Assembly (NCBI GenBank): GCA_041178225.1
Contig: JBEGVV010000058.1
Coordinates: forward strand, 1 to 23,238
Length of the DNA stretch: 23,238 nt
Direction: 5' to 3'
Source: CAIOSQ01 sp041178225
Lineage (GTDB): Bacteria; Pseudomonadota; Alphaproteobacteria; CACIAM-22H2
Positions 13,809 to 23,238 of the stretch are shown here, in pieces. How positions within the stretch are numbered: the first letter of the stretch is position 1; each line of letters starts with the position of its first letter. The position numbers and the translations under genes were made by a program. The notes below the pieces were generated by a model, which was not told the origin of the DNA, made no database searches, and was given only the letters and a program-made list of their open reading frames with translations.

Positions 13809-15209
13809 ATGGGCACCGACAAGGATCCGTCCGTCGAGGGGCAGTGGGCGCGCGTGCGCGCGAAGCTCCGCAAGGAGCTGGGCGACACCGCCTATCGCAG
13901 CTGGATCCGCCCGCTGACCCTGCTCGGCGTGGAGAACGGCGAGGCAAGGCTCGGCGCGACCACGCGCTTCGTGCGCGACTGGGTGCGCTCGCACCACGCC
14001 GACCTGATCCGCACGATCTGGGCGAGCGAGAACCGCGAGATCGCCGCCGTCGACATCGCCGTGCAGGCCGCGACGACCGTGGCGCGCAGCGAGGACCTCG
14101 CGCGCGCCGAGCCGCCGCGCCCCGCGATGCAGCTGCTGCGCGCGCCCGAGCATGCCGGCGCGACGGCGTCCGACGCACCCGAGGAATTCGGCGCCGCGCT
14201 CGACGCGCGCTTCACCTTCGACACCTGGGTCGTCGGCAAGTCCAACGAGTTCGCCACCGCCGCCGCGCGCCGCGTGGCCGAGGACACCAAGGCCTCGATC
14301 AACCCGCTCTTCCTCTATGGCGGCGTCGGGCTGGGCAAGACCCACCTGATGACGGCGATCGCCTGGCACATCCGCAGGCGCCACCCGCAGCGCCGGGTCA
14401 TGTACCTCTCGGCCGAGAAGTTCATGTTCCAGTTCATCCGCGCGATGCGCTCGAAGGACACGATGTCCTTCAAGGAGCAGTTCCGCTCGGTCGACGTGCT
14501 GATGATCGACGACGTGCAGTTCATCGCCGGCAAGGACGCGACGCAGGAGGAGTTCTTCCACACCTTCAACGCGCTGGTGGACCAGAACAAGCAGATCGTC
14601 CTGTCCGCGGACAAGAGCCCGTCCGACCTCGAGGGCGTCGAGGAGCGCGTGAAGTCGCGCCTCGGCTGGGGCCTCGTCGCCGACATCCACCCGACGACCT
14701 ACGAGCTGCGCCTCGGCATCCTGCAGGCCAAGGCCGAGCGCGCGGGCGTCGCGGTGCCGATCAAGGTGCTCGAGTTCCTCGCCCACAAGATCACGCAGAA
14801 CATCCGCGAGCTCGAGGGCGCGCTCAACCGCATCACCGCCCACGCGACGCTGATCGGCCGCCCGATCACGATCGACAGCTCGCAGGAGGTCCTCCACGAC
14901 CTCATCCGCGCCAACGACCGGCGCGTGACGATCGAGGAGATCCAGAAGCGCGTGGCCGAGCATTTCGCGATCAGGCTGGCGGACATGCACAGCCCGCGGC
15001 GCGCGCGCGCCGTGGCCCGCCCGCGCCAGGTGGCCATGTACCTCTCCAAGCAGCTGACCTCGCGCTCGCTGCCGGAGATCGGGCGCAAGTTCGGCGGCCG
15101 CGACCACACGACGGTCATGCACGCCGTGCGCAAGATCGAGGAGCTGCGCGCCTCCGACCACGGCTTCGCCGAGGACATCGACCTCCTCCGGCGCATGCTC
15201 GAGTCCTGA
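13809..15209 (+). CDS. dnaA: chromosomal replication initiator protein DnaA
   Basis: Binds DnaA boxes, opens oriC and loads the helicase. The 466-residue protein has domain I at about 8-85 (WARVRAKLRKELGDTAYRSW) and a short linker. The AAA+ domain carries Walker A GGVGLGKT (171-178), Walker B LMIDD (231-235), the Arg-finger region ERVKSRLGWGL (279-289) and sensor 2 LEGALNR (335-341). Domain IV ends in the DNA-binding signature GGRDHTTVMHAV (429-440), with the basic loop before RQVAMYLSK. All key residues are intact. The ATG at 13809 follows GGGGGA at a plausible distance and begins with the short N-terminus typical of the family. Regulation may come from the upstream structured region shared with the rhodanese gene. 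Confidence 0.98.
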   Translation: MGTDKDPSVEGQWARVRAKLRKELGDTAYRSWIRPLTLLGVENGEARLGATTRFVRDWVRSHHADLIRTIWASENREIAAVDIAVQAATTVARSEDLARAEPPRPAMQLLRAPEHAGATASDAPEEFGAALDARFTFDTWVVGKSNEFATAAARRVAEDTKASINPLFLYGGVGLGKTHLMTAIAWHIRRRHPQRRVMYLSAEKFMFQFIRAMRSKDTMSFKEQFRSVDVLMIDDVQFIAGKDATQEEFFHTFNALVDQNKQIVLSADKSPSDLEGVEERVKSRLGWGLVADIHPTTYELRLGILQAKAERAGVAVPIKVLEFLAHKITQNIRELEGALNRITAHATLIGRPITIDSSQEVLHDLIRANDRRVTIEEIQKRVAEHFAIRLADMHSPRRARAVARPRQVAMYLSKQLTSRSLPEIGRKFGGRDHTTVMHAVRKIEELRASDHGFAEDIDLLRRMLES

Positions 15210-15249
15210 GGGCGGCGGCCCCGTCCCCGGGACCGCCAAGCCGCCCGCG

Positions 15250-15918
15250 ATGGCAGCCGAGCCGACCATCCTCGTCACCGGCTTCGAGCCCTTCGGCGGC
15301 GACGACCTGAACCCCAGCGCGCTGGTCGCCCGGGAGCTTTCCGGGCGGCGCATCGCCGGGGCCATGGTCGCCTCCCGCATCCTGCCCGTCGACCTCGACG
15401 GCCTCGGGGCGGCGCTCGACGCCGCGCTGGCCTCGCTGCCCGCCCCGCCCCTGGCCGTGGTCGCGCTCGGCCTCGCCGCCAGCGAGGCGGTGATCCGCCT
15501 GGAGCGCGTGGCGCTCAACGTCGCGGACTTCTCCATCCCCGACAATGCCGGCGCGCTGCCTCGCAACCGGCCGCTCGAGCCCGGCGGCCCGGACGGGCGC
15601 CTGAGCCGCCTGCCGCTGGAGGCGATCCTGGGGGCGCTGCTGGCGAGGGGCATCCCGGCCAGGCTCTCCGAGACGGCCGGGCTCTACCTGTGCAACGCGG
15701 CGATGTACCGCCTGCTCGGGCGGCTGCCCCCGGGACTGCCATGCGGCTTCGTCCACCTGCCGCCGCTGCCCGCCCAGGTGGCGCGGCGCATCGCCCGGTC
15801 CGGGGGCAGGGTCTCCGGGCGGGATCCCGGCCTCGCCTCCATGCCGCTGGAGCTCCAGGCGGAGGCGATCGCCGTCGTCGTGGAGACGACGCTGGCGGGC
15901 GGCGGCGCGGCCGCCTGA
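15250..15918 (+). CDS. pcp: pyroglutamyl-peptidase I (peptidase C15)
   Basis: A cysteine peptidase that removes N-terminal pyroglutamate from peptides in the cytoplasm. The 222-residue protein begins with ILVTGFEPFGGDDLNPS, the family opening. The catalytic triad is visible as E85 in LERVALN, C148 in SETAGLYLCNAAMY, and H169 in GFVHLP. The segment before ERV, ASEAVIRLERV, is slightly diverged from the usual GRxxITxERV. It lies 40 bases after dnaA with no obvious promoter and may share its transcript. A peptidase at this spot is not part of the usual dnaA neighbourhood and is probably a lineage-specific insertion between dnaA and dnaN. Confidence 0.92.
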   Translation: MAAEPTILVTGFEPFGGDDLNPSALVARELSGRRIAGAMVASRILPVDLDGLGAALDAALASLPAPPLAVVALGLAASEAVIRLERVALNVADFSIPDNAGALPRNRPLEPGGPDGRLSRLPLEAILGALLARGIPARLSETAGLYLCNAAMYRLLGRLPPGLPCGFVHLPPLPAQVARRIARSGGRVSGRDPGLASMPLELQAEAIAVVVETTLAGGGAAA

Positions 15919-15975
15919 GCCGGCCCCGGCAGCCCCCGCCGGATCCGGTATTCTTCTATAGGCTTCAAGCGCTTC

Positions 15976-15984
15976 TGCTATAAT
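15976..15984 (+). promoter_or_regulatory. dnaN promoter with extended -10
   Basis: TGCTATAAT gives a perfect TATAAT (15979-15984) preceded by TG, an extended -10. The -35 region (around 15951-15961, TTCTTCTATA) does not match TTGACA well, as tolerated with an extended -10. Transcription should begin near 15991. A palindrome AAGCGCTT (15967-15974) sits between the elements and could be an operator. Confidence 0.65.
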
Positions 15985-16011
15985 AGCGTCCCTTGTGGTT
16001 GGGTGGCGGAT

Positions 16012-16125
16012 CGGCGTCCTGCCGCCGCCCCGGCAAGGTGGCCCGCCCGGCCCTCCCGGGCGCGCCGGAAAGCGCTGGCGGACCCCTCGCCCGCGCGCCG
16101 CGCAGGACGCCGCAACCAGGGTTGC
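16012..16125 (+). promoter_or_regulatory. structured 5' leader of dnaN
   Basis: CGGCGTCCTGC (16012-16022) and GCAGGACGCCG (16102-16112) are perfect complements, an 11-bp helix closing a 79-base interior. Inside, CGCCCGG (16044-16050) pairs with CCGGGCG (16056-16062). Directly after the long helix, GCAAC (16112-16116) pairs with GTTGC (16121-16125) around CAGG, ending 9 bases before the dnaN ATG. No normal Shine-Dalgarno sequence remains outside the hairpin. Structure is predicted by eye only. Confidence 0.5.
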
Positions 16126-16134
16126 AGCCGCCCC

Positions 16135-17253
16135 ATGAAGCTCACGATCGAACGCAGCGCGCTGCTCAAGGCGCTCGCCCATGTGCAGAGCGTCGTCGAG
16201 CGCCGCAACACGATCCCCATCCTCGCCAACGTGCTGCTCGACGCGCAGAAGCCGCGCCTGTCGCTGGCCGCGACCGACATGGACATCGCGATCGTCGAGA
16301 ACGTCCCCGCCGACGTGGCGAAGGGCGGCACGATCACCGTGCCCGCGCACACGCTCTACGAGATCGTGCGCAAGCTGCCCGAGGGCAGCCAGGTCGTCCT
16401 CGAGACGATCGGCGACAAGGGCCAGGTGAGCCTGCGCGCGGGCCGCTCGAGCTTCGCGCTCGCGAGCCTTCCCGCCGACGACTTCCCGCGCATGACGGGC
16501 GGCGAGCTGCCGCACCAGTTCGAGCTCGCCTCGGCCGAGCTCAAGGGGCTGATCGACCGCACGCGCTTCGCGATCTCCACCGAGGAGACGCGCTACTACC
16601 TCAACGGCATCTACCTGCACGCGGGCCAGGCCGGCGGCATCCGCGTGCTGCGCGCGGTGGCGACCGACGGCCACCGACTCGCGCGCGTCGAGATGGCGCT
16701 GCCCGCGGGCGCCGAGGAGATCCCCGGCGTCATCCTGCCGCGCAAGACGGTGATCGAGCTGCACAAGCTGATCGCGGAGACCGACGCGCCCGTGCAGGTG
16801 TCGCTGTCCTCCTCGAAGGTGCGCTTCGCCGTCGGCGACGTGACGCTCACCTCGAAGCTGATCGACGGCACCTTCCCCGACTACGAGCGCGTCATCCCCA
16901 CCGGCAACGACAAGGTGATGGAGGTCGACCGCGTCGAGTTCACCGCGGCCGTGGACCGCGTGGCGACGATCTCGACCGACAAGTCGCGCGCCGTGAAGCT
17001 CTCGCTGGGCCGCAACCTCCTCACGCTCACCGCGTCGAGCCCGGACGCGGGCGCCGCCGAGGAGGAGATCGCTGTGCGCTATTCCGGCGCGGCGATCGAG
17101 ATCGGCTTCAACGCGCGCTACCTCCTCGACATCGCCGAGCAGATCGAGGGCGAGGGCGCGCGCTTCCGCATGGCCGACGCCGCCGCCCCGACCCTGGTCG
17201 AGGACATCGCCGACCAGAGCGCGCTCTACGTCCTCATGCCGATGCGCGTGTGA
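16135..17253 (+). CDS. dnaN: DNA polymerase III beta subunit (sliding clamp)
   Basis: Forms the ring that tethers polymerase III to DNA. The 372-residue protein starts MKLTIERSALLKALAHVQSV and contains RRNTIPILANVLL, ATDMDIAIVE, FPRMTGGELP, VATDGHRLARVE in the middle domain, GTFPDYERVIP, and the C-terminal PxR-like ending YVLMPMRV. These are the beta-clamp landmarks across its three similar domains. The length is standard. The ATG at 16135 is the family N-terminus; longer upstream frames run through the non-coding leader. It is followed 5 bases later by recF. Confidence 0.98.
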   Translation: MKLTIERSALLKALAHVQSVVERRNTIPILANVLLDAQKPRLSLAATDMDIAIVENVPADVAKGGTITVPAHTLYEIVRKLPEGSQVVLETIGDKGQVSLRAGRSSFALASLPADDFPRMTGGELPHQFELASAELKGLIDRTRFAISTEETRYYLNGIYLHAGQAGGIRVLRAVATDGHRLARVEMALPAGAEEIPGVILPRKTVIELHKLIAETDAPVQVSLSSSKVRFAVGDVTLTSKLIDGTFPDYERVIPTGNDKVMEVDRVEFTAAVDRVATISTDKSRAVKLSLGRNLLTLTASSPDAGAAEEEIAVRYSGAAIEIGFNARYLLDIAEQIEGEGARFRMADAAAPTLVEDIADQSALYVLMPMRV

Positions 17254-17258
17254 GGCGG

Positions 17259-18430
17259 ATGGCCGCTGTCGCGCGCGCGACGGAGGAGGCGAAGCCGGGC
17301 GCGCGCCCGGCCGACGCCGTGCTGCGGCTGACGCTCGACGCGTTCCGCTGCTACGACCGGCTGCGCATCGAGCCGGGCGCCGGCCCGATCGTCCTCTGCG
17401 GCCCCAACGGCGCGGGCAAGACCGCGCTGCTCGAGGCGGTGTCGATGCTGGCGCCGGGCCGCGGCCTGCGCCGCGCCGCGCCGGCGGATCTCGCGCGGCG
17501 GCCACGCGACGGCGCCGCCACCCGCCCCTGGTCGATCGCCGCGCAGGCGGCCTGCGCCGATGGCGACGTCGACATCGGCACCGGCCAGGACCCGGAGGGC
17601 GGAGAGCGCCGCGTCGTGCGCATCGACGGCCGCCCGGCGCGCGGCCAGAAGGCGCTCGCCGAGCGCCTCGCCATCGCCTGGGCGACGCCCGAGCAGGACC
17701 GGCTCTTCCTCGACGGCCCTTCCGGCCGGCGACGCTTCCTCGACCGCCTCGTGCTCGGCTTCGCGCCGGGCCACGCGGCGGAGCTCGCCGCCTACGAGCA
17801 CTGCATGCGCGAGCGCGCGCGGCTGCTGGCCGAGGGCAAGGGCGACGATTCCTGGCTGGGCGCCCTCGAGGACGGCATGGCGCGCCACGGCATCGCGGTC
17901 GCCGCGACGCGCGCGGCGATCGTCGCGCGGCTCGACGCCGCGGCCGCCTCGGGCGGCGGCGCCTTCCCGGCCGCGCGCCTCGCCCTCGAGGGCGACAGCG
18001 ACCGCATGCTGCGCGCGATGCCCGCGCTCGAGGCCGAGGAGCGGCTGCGCGCCGCGCTCGCCGCCACGCGCGGTGCCGACGCCGCGCATGGCGGCGCGGC
18101 CCATGGCCCGCATCGCAGCGACCTGCGCGTGCGCTTCGCGCAGAAGGACATCGCCGCCGAGGAAGGCTCGACCGGCGAGCAGAAGGCGCTCGTGCTCTCG
18201 ATCGTGCTCGCCAACGCGCGCGCGCTGGCCGCGGAGCGTGGCAGGCCGCCGGTCCTGCTGCTCGACGAGGTCGTCGCGCATCTCGACCGCGCGCGCCGCG
18301 CGGCCTTCGCCGACGAGGCCTGCGCGCTCGGCGCGCAGGCCTGGCTCACCGGCACCGACGAAGACCTGTTCCAGGGGCTGCGCGGGCGCGCGCAGTTCTT
18401 CCGCATCCTCGATTCCAGCGTGGCAAGGGC

Positions 18431-18434
<4 letters not shown>
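17259..18434 (+). CDS. recF: DNA replication and repair protein RecF
   Basis: An SMC-like ATPase that helps load RecA at gaps with RecO and RecR. The 391-residue protein has Walker A GPNGAGKT (48-55), LTLDAFRCYDRL just before it (family LxxFRNY), the ABC signature STGEQKA (304-310) and Walker B VLLLDEVVAHLD (332-343). The DGPSGRRRFLDRL segment (152-164) is typical of RecF. The start ATG 17259 is 5 bases after the dnaN stop, with GAGGCGG directly before it. The end overlaps gyrB by 4 bases (ATGA). The dnaN-recF-gyrB order is the classical replication cluster. Confidence 0.96.
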
Positions 18435-20881
<2,447 letters not shown>

Positions 20882-20906
20882 GTCCGCGCGGCCGGGCGGA
20901 GCGGCC

Positions 20907-21878
20907 ATGGCCGGGGACGCGGGGGCGGACCTGCCCGTCGACGACATCGTCCTGCCGTTCCAGGTCGACGCGGTGCGCGGCCGGCTGGTGCGGCTCGGCC
21001 CGGCGGTCGACGAGATCGTCGGCCGCCACGCCTATCCGCCGGCGGTCGGCCAGGCGCTGGCGGAACTCGTCGCGCTCGGCGCGGCGCTGGCGCTCACGCT
21101 CAAGTACGAGGGCGTCTTTTCCATCCAGGTGAAGGGCGACGGCCCGGTGCGGCTGATGGTCGCCGACGTGACGACGGCCGGCGCGCTGCGCGGCTACGCC
21201 CAGTTCGACGCGGCGCGCGTCGCCGCCCTGGGCGCCGCGACGCCGTCCGTGCCCCGGCTCTTCGGCGCCGGCTACCTCGCCTTCACCGTCGACCAGGGCG
21301 CGGAGATGGAGCGCTACCAGGGCATCGTCGAGCTCGCCGGCGCGACGCTCGCGGAATGCGCGCACCACTACTTCCACCAGTCCGAGCAGTTCCGCGCCGG
21401 GCTCAAGGTCGCGGCGCGGCGCGGCGCGTCGGGCGCCTGGCGCGCGGGCGCGCTGATGGTGCAGGCGCTGCCGCCAGGCGACGCCCAGGGCTCGGCCGAG
21501 GGTCGTGACATCGACCTGCCGCTCGGCGCCGGCGACGAGGACGCCGAGGACCTCTGGCGCCGCATGCTCGTGCTGATGAGCAGCGCGCGCGACGCCGAGC
21601 TCGTCGATCCCGGCCTGCCGGGCTGGAAGCTCGTCGACAGGCTCTTCCTCGCCGAGGGCGTGCGCATCTACCGCCCGTCGCGCCTGCGACATGCCTGCCG
21701 CTGCTCGCGCGCGCGCGTCGAGGGCGTGCTCGCCTGCCTGCCCGGCGCCGAGCTCGCGGAGATGAAGGTGGACGGCGTGGTGCGCGTCACTTGCGAGTTC
21801 TGCAGCGCGCATTACGATTTCGACGACGCCGAGGTCGCCGCGCTCCATGCGCGACCCGCAACGGAGGCCAGGACATGA
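20907..21878 (+). CDS. hslO: redox-regulated chaperone Hsp33
   Basis: A cytosolic holdase activated by oxidation and unfolding. The protein is 323 residues from this start. Conserved LKYEGVFSIQVKGDGPVRL and RGYAQFD mark the core. The C-terminal zinc-redox switch is CRC (C264, C266) and CEFC (C296, C299), all four cysteines present, with slightly wider spacing between pairs than in E. coli Hsp33. The ATG at 20907 is preferred because GGAG lies 5 bases before it and the N-terminus then resembles the family. An in-frame ATG at 20874, overlapping gyrB by 8 bases, would add 11 residues. The next gene overlaps the stop by 4 bases. Confidence 0.94.
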   Translation: MAGDAGADLPVDDIVLPFQVDAVRGRLVRLGPAVDEIVGRHAYPPAVGQALAELVALGAALALTLKYEGVFSIQVKGDGPVRLMVADVTTAGALRGYAQFDAARVAALGAATPSVPRLFGAGYLAFTVDQGAEMERYQGIVELAGATLAECAHHYFHQSEQFRAGLKVAARRGASGAWRAGALMVQALPPGDAQGSAEGRDIDLPLGAGDEDAEDLWRRMLVLMSSARDAELVDPGLPGWKLVDRLFLAEGVRIYRPSRLRHACRCSRARVEGVLACLPGAELAEMKVDGVVRVTCEFCSAHYDFDDAEVAALHARPATEART

Positions 21879-22483
21879 ATCGCCATCCACGCGCCGCGCG
21901 GCGCCAGTTCCTCGCCTGCGGCATCGCCGCCGCCGGCCTCGCCGCCTGCACCCAGACGCCGCCGGCGCCGGTCTTCCCGGCCATCACCTTCTCGCACAAG
22001 GGCGCGTTCCGCCTCGCCGTGGAGCGCGTCGAGCTGCGCAGCACCTACGCGCCCCCGATGCGCCGCCCCAACATCGAGCACGAGGTGCCGGTGTCGCCAG
22101 TCGAGACGGTGCGGCGATGGGGATCGGATCGCCTCGCGGCGACCGGCGACACGGGCAGCGCGGCCGTCTTCATCGTGCGCGAGGCGGCGATGACGGAGAC
22201 CGAGCTCAGGAAGGAGACCGGGCTTCGCGCGACGATGACCAGCCAGCAGGACATGCGCTACGACCTCGCGCTCGCGGCGACGATCGAGATCCGCGACTCG
22301 CGCAGCGGCGTCGTGGTGGCGAGCTGCGACGCCCGGGCGGCGGGCTCGCGCAGCGTCGCCGAGGGCATCGCGCTGGCCGCGCGCGAGCGCGCCTGGTACG
22401 CGCTGACCGAGCAGGTGATGGAGACGCTCGACGCCGAGCTCGAGCGCCAGGTCCGCGCGCATCTCGCGCCCTTCCTGCGCTGA
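21875..22483 (+). CDS. putative lipoprotein of unknown function
   Basis: A 202-residue protein not recognised as a named family. The N-terminus MNRHPRAARRQFLACGIAAA continues GLAACTQ, so residues 22-25 (LAAC) are a clear lipobox with Cys25. The paired arginines before FLACG also resemble a Tat signal, so export may be through Tat. The mature part starts with a Pro-rich linker, then AITFSHKGAFRLAVERVELRS, a middle region, and a C-terminal half with alternating strand and helix (RYDLALAATIEIRDSRSGVVVAS, then a long amphipathic helix to the end). This looks like a small periplasmic domain anchored to a membrane. Its start overlaps the hslO stop (ATGA) and GGAGG precedes it. Confidence 0.75.
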   Translation: MNRHPRAARRQFLACGIAAAGLAACTQTPPAPVFPAITFSHKGAFRLAVERVELRSTYAPPMRRPNIEHEVPVSPVETVRRWGSDRLAATGDTGSAAVFIVREAAMTETELRKETGLRATMTSQQDMRYDLALAATIEIRDSRSGVVVASCDARAAGSRSVAEGIALAARERAWYALTEQVMETLDAELERQVRAHLAPFLR

Positions 22484-22513
22484 GGCGCGTGGCCGCGCGG
22501 CGGTGCGGCGGCG

Positions 22514-23238
22514 TCAGTCGCGCCAGAAGCGCCGGCTGAAGAGCACGAGGACGGTGATCAGCTCGAGGCGGCCGAGCAGCATCGCCGCCGACAGGATCCA
22601 TTTCGCCGCCGGCGGCAGGGGCGCGAAATTGCCCGCTGGCCCGATCACCTCGCCGAGGCCCGGGCCCACGTTGCCAATCGCCGTGGCCGCGCCGGTGAGG
22701 GCCGTGACGAGGTCGAGGCCGCAGAGGCCGAGCGCAGCCGCCGTGACCGCCCAGGTGAAGCCGTAGAGGGTCACGAAGGCGAGCACCGACTGCGCCACCG
22801 CGTCGGTGATGGGCTTGCGGTTGTACTTCGCGACGAAGACGCCCGAGGGCAGCAGCGCCTGGCGCATCTGCGCGCGCCCGACCTCGAGCAGGACCTGGAA
22901 CCGGAAGATCTTGATGCCGCCGGCGGTCGAGCCCGAGCAGCCGCCGACGAAGGTCAGCATGAAGACGAGGACCAGCGGGAACGGGCCCCACAGCGCCCAG
23001 TCGGTCGAGGCGAAGCCGGTCGTCGTCATCACCGAGGCGACGGTGAAGGGCGCGTGGCGCAGCGCGTAGCCGAGCTCGCGGCCCTCGGCGAGAACGAGCC
23101 AGGAGCCGATCGCGAGCGAGAAGGCCGCGAAGATGCCGAGATAGGCACGCAGCTGCGTGTCCCGCAGCAGCGCTGCCGCGTCGCCCTGCCAGGCCCGCAG
23201 GAACAGCGTCAGCGTGAGGCCGCCGCAGAGCATGAAGA
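22514..23238 (-). CDS. Trk-type potassium uptake protein TrkH, N-terminus missing
   Basis: C-terminal part (about 241 residues) of a TrkH/TrkG/KtrB family K+ channel-like subunit in the inner membrane; the gene continues past the window's right edge. Two of the four selectivity-filter loops are visible, TTTGFASTD and AIGNVGPGLGE. Other hallmarks are GGCSGSTAGGIKIFR, the helix LLGRLELITVLVLF and the final RRFWRD. The segment KYNRKPITD links the last repeats. TrkA partner genes are not in the window. It converges on the lipoprotein gene with a 30-base gap in which no T-tailed terminator is evident. Confidence 0.95.
   Translation of the reverse strand, partial: FMLCGGLTLTLFLRAWQGDAAALLRDTQLRAYLGIFAAFSLAIGSWLVLAEGRELGYALRHAPFTVASVMTTTGFASTDWALWGPFPLVLVFMLTFVGGCSGSTAGGIKIFRFQVLLEVGRAQMRQALLPSGVFVAKYNRKPITDAVAQSVLAFVTLYGFTWAVTAAALGLCGLDLVTALTGAATAIGNVGPGLGEVIGPAGNFAPLPPAAKWILSAAMLLGRLELITVLVLFSRRFWRD

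Noticed and set aside
15919..15955. Intrinsic terminator after pcp
   Set aside because: CCGGATCCGG (15939-15948) is a palindrome without a usable loop, and the following T/A-rich bases are better explained as the dnaN promoter.
15994..16002. TGTGGTTGG as a DnaA box
   Set aside because: Three mismatches to TGTGGATAA, single copy, and it lies in the expected transcribed start of the dnaN leader.

Overview
The window is a chromosomal, very GC-rich segment (well above 65% by eye) from an alphaproteobacterium. The gene order is the clearest clue. A minus-strand block ubiE-ubiB-coaBC-dut is divergent from a plus-strand block mutM / enoyl-CoA hydratase / rpsT / dnaA, the arrangement familiar from alphaproteobacteria. 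Base composition, the RuBisCO-like protein and the MTA-shunt-like cupin lean towards a Rhodospirillales/Acetobacterales-type organism, but the species cannot be read from the sequence. No insertion sequences, tRNAs, rRNAs, CRISPR arrays or prophage genes were seen.

Layout. (1) 1-708: 3' end of a GAF-GGDEF diguanylate cyclase, cut by the window edge. (2) 765-2352: two overlapping genes, a RuBisCO-like protein and a small cupin. This pairing is characteristic of the methylthioadenosine-isoprenoid shunt described in Rhodospirillum rubrum. (3) 2366-9778, minus strand: ubiE, ubiB, coaBC, dut and moeB, tightly packed with 4-nt overlaps in the middle, followed by a PhyH-type dioxygenase, a HupE/UreJ-like nickel permease and a DUF3047 protein with more loosely spaced starts. 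(4) 9779-9879: divergent control region. (5) 9880-12915, plus strand: hpt, mutM, a small lipoprotein, enoyl-CoA hydratase and rpsT with its own strong promoter. (6) 12916-13330: a 415-bp gene-free region rich in inverted repeats, including a perfect 24-bp palindrome. (7) 13331-15918: rhodanese, dnaA and pyroglutamyl peptidase. (8) 15919-16134: dnaN promoter and a structured leader closed by an 11-bp inverted repeat. (9) 16135-22483: dnaN-recF-gyrB-hslO-lipoprotein, nearly all overlapping or spaced by a few bases. (10) 22514-23238, minus strand: C-terminal part of a TrkH-type potassium transporter, cut by the window edge.

How the parts fit. The plus-strand half is the replication-initiation and replication-fork neighbourhood (DnaA, beta clamp, RecF, GyrB), flanked by translation (S20), DNA repair (Fpg) and redox chaperone (Hsp33) genes. 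The minus-strand half holds cofactor genes (ubiquinone, coenzyme A, molybdopterin or thiocarboxylate chemistry) and dUTP control. No cluster of consensus DnaA boxes was found near dnaA or dnaN, so oriC is probably elsewhere.

The most interesting points are the RuBisCO-like protein/cupin pair, the two structured leaders in front of the rhodanese-dnaA and dnaN transcription units, a CoaC domain whose catalytic Cys is replaced by Glu, and an Fpg zinc finger lacking its last Cys.
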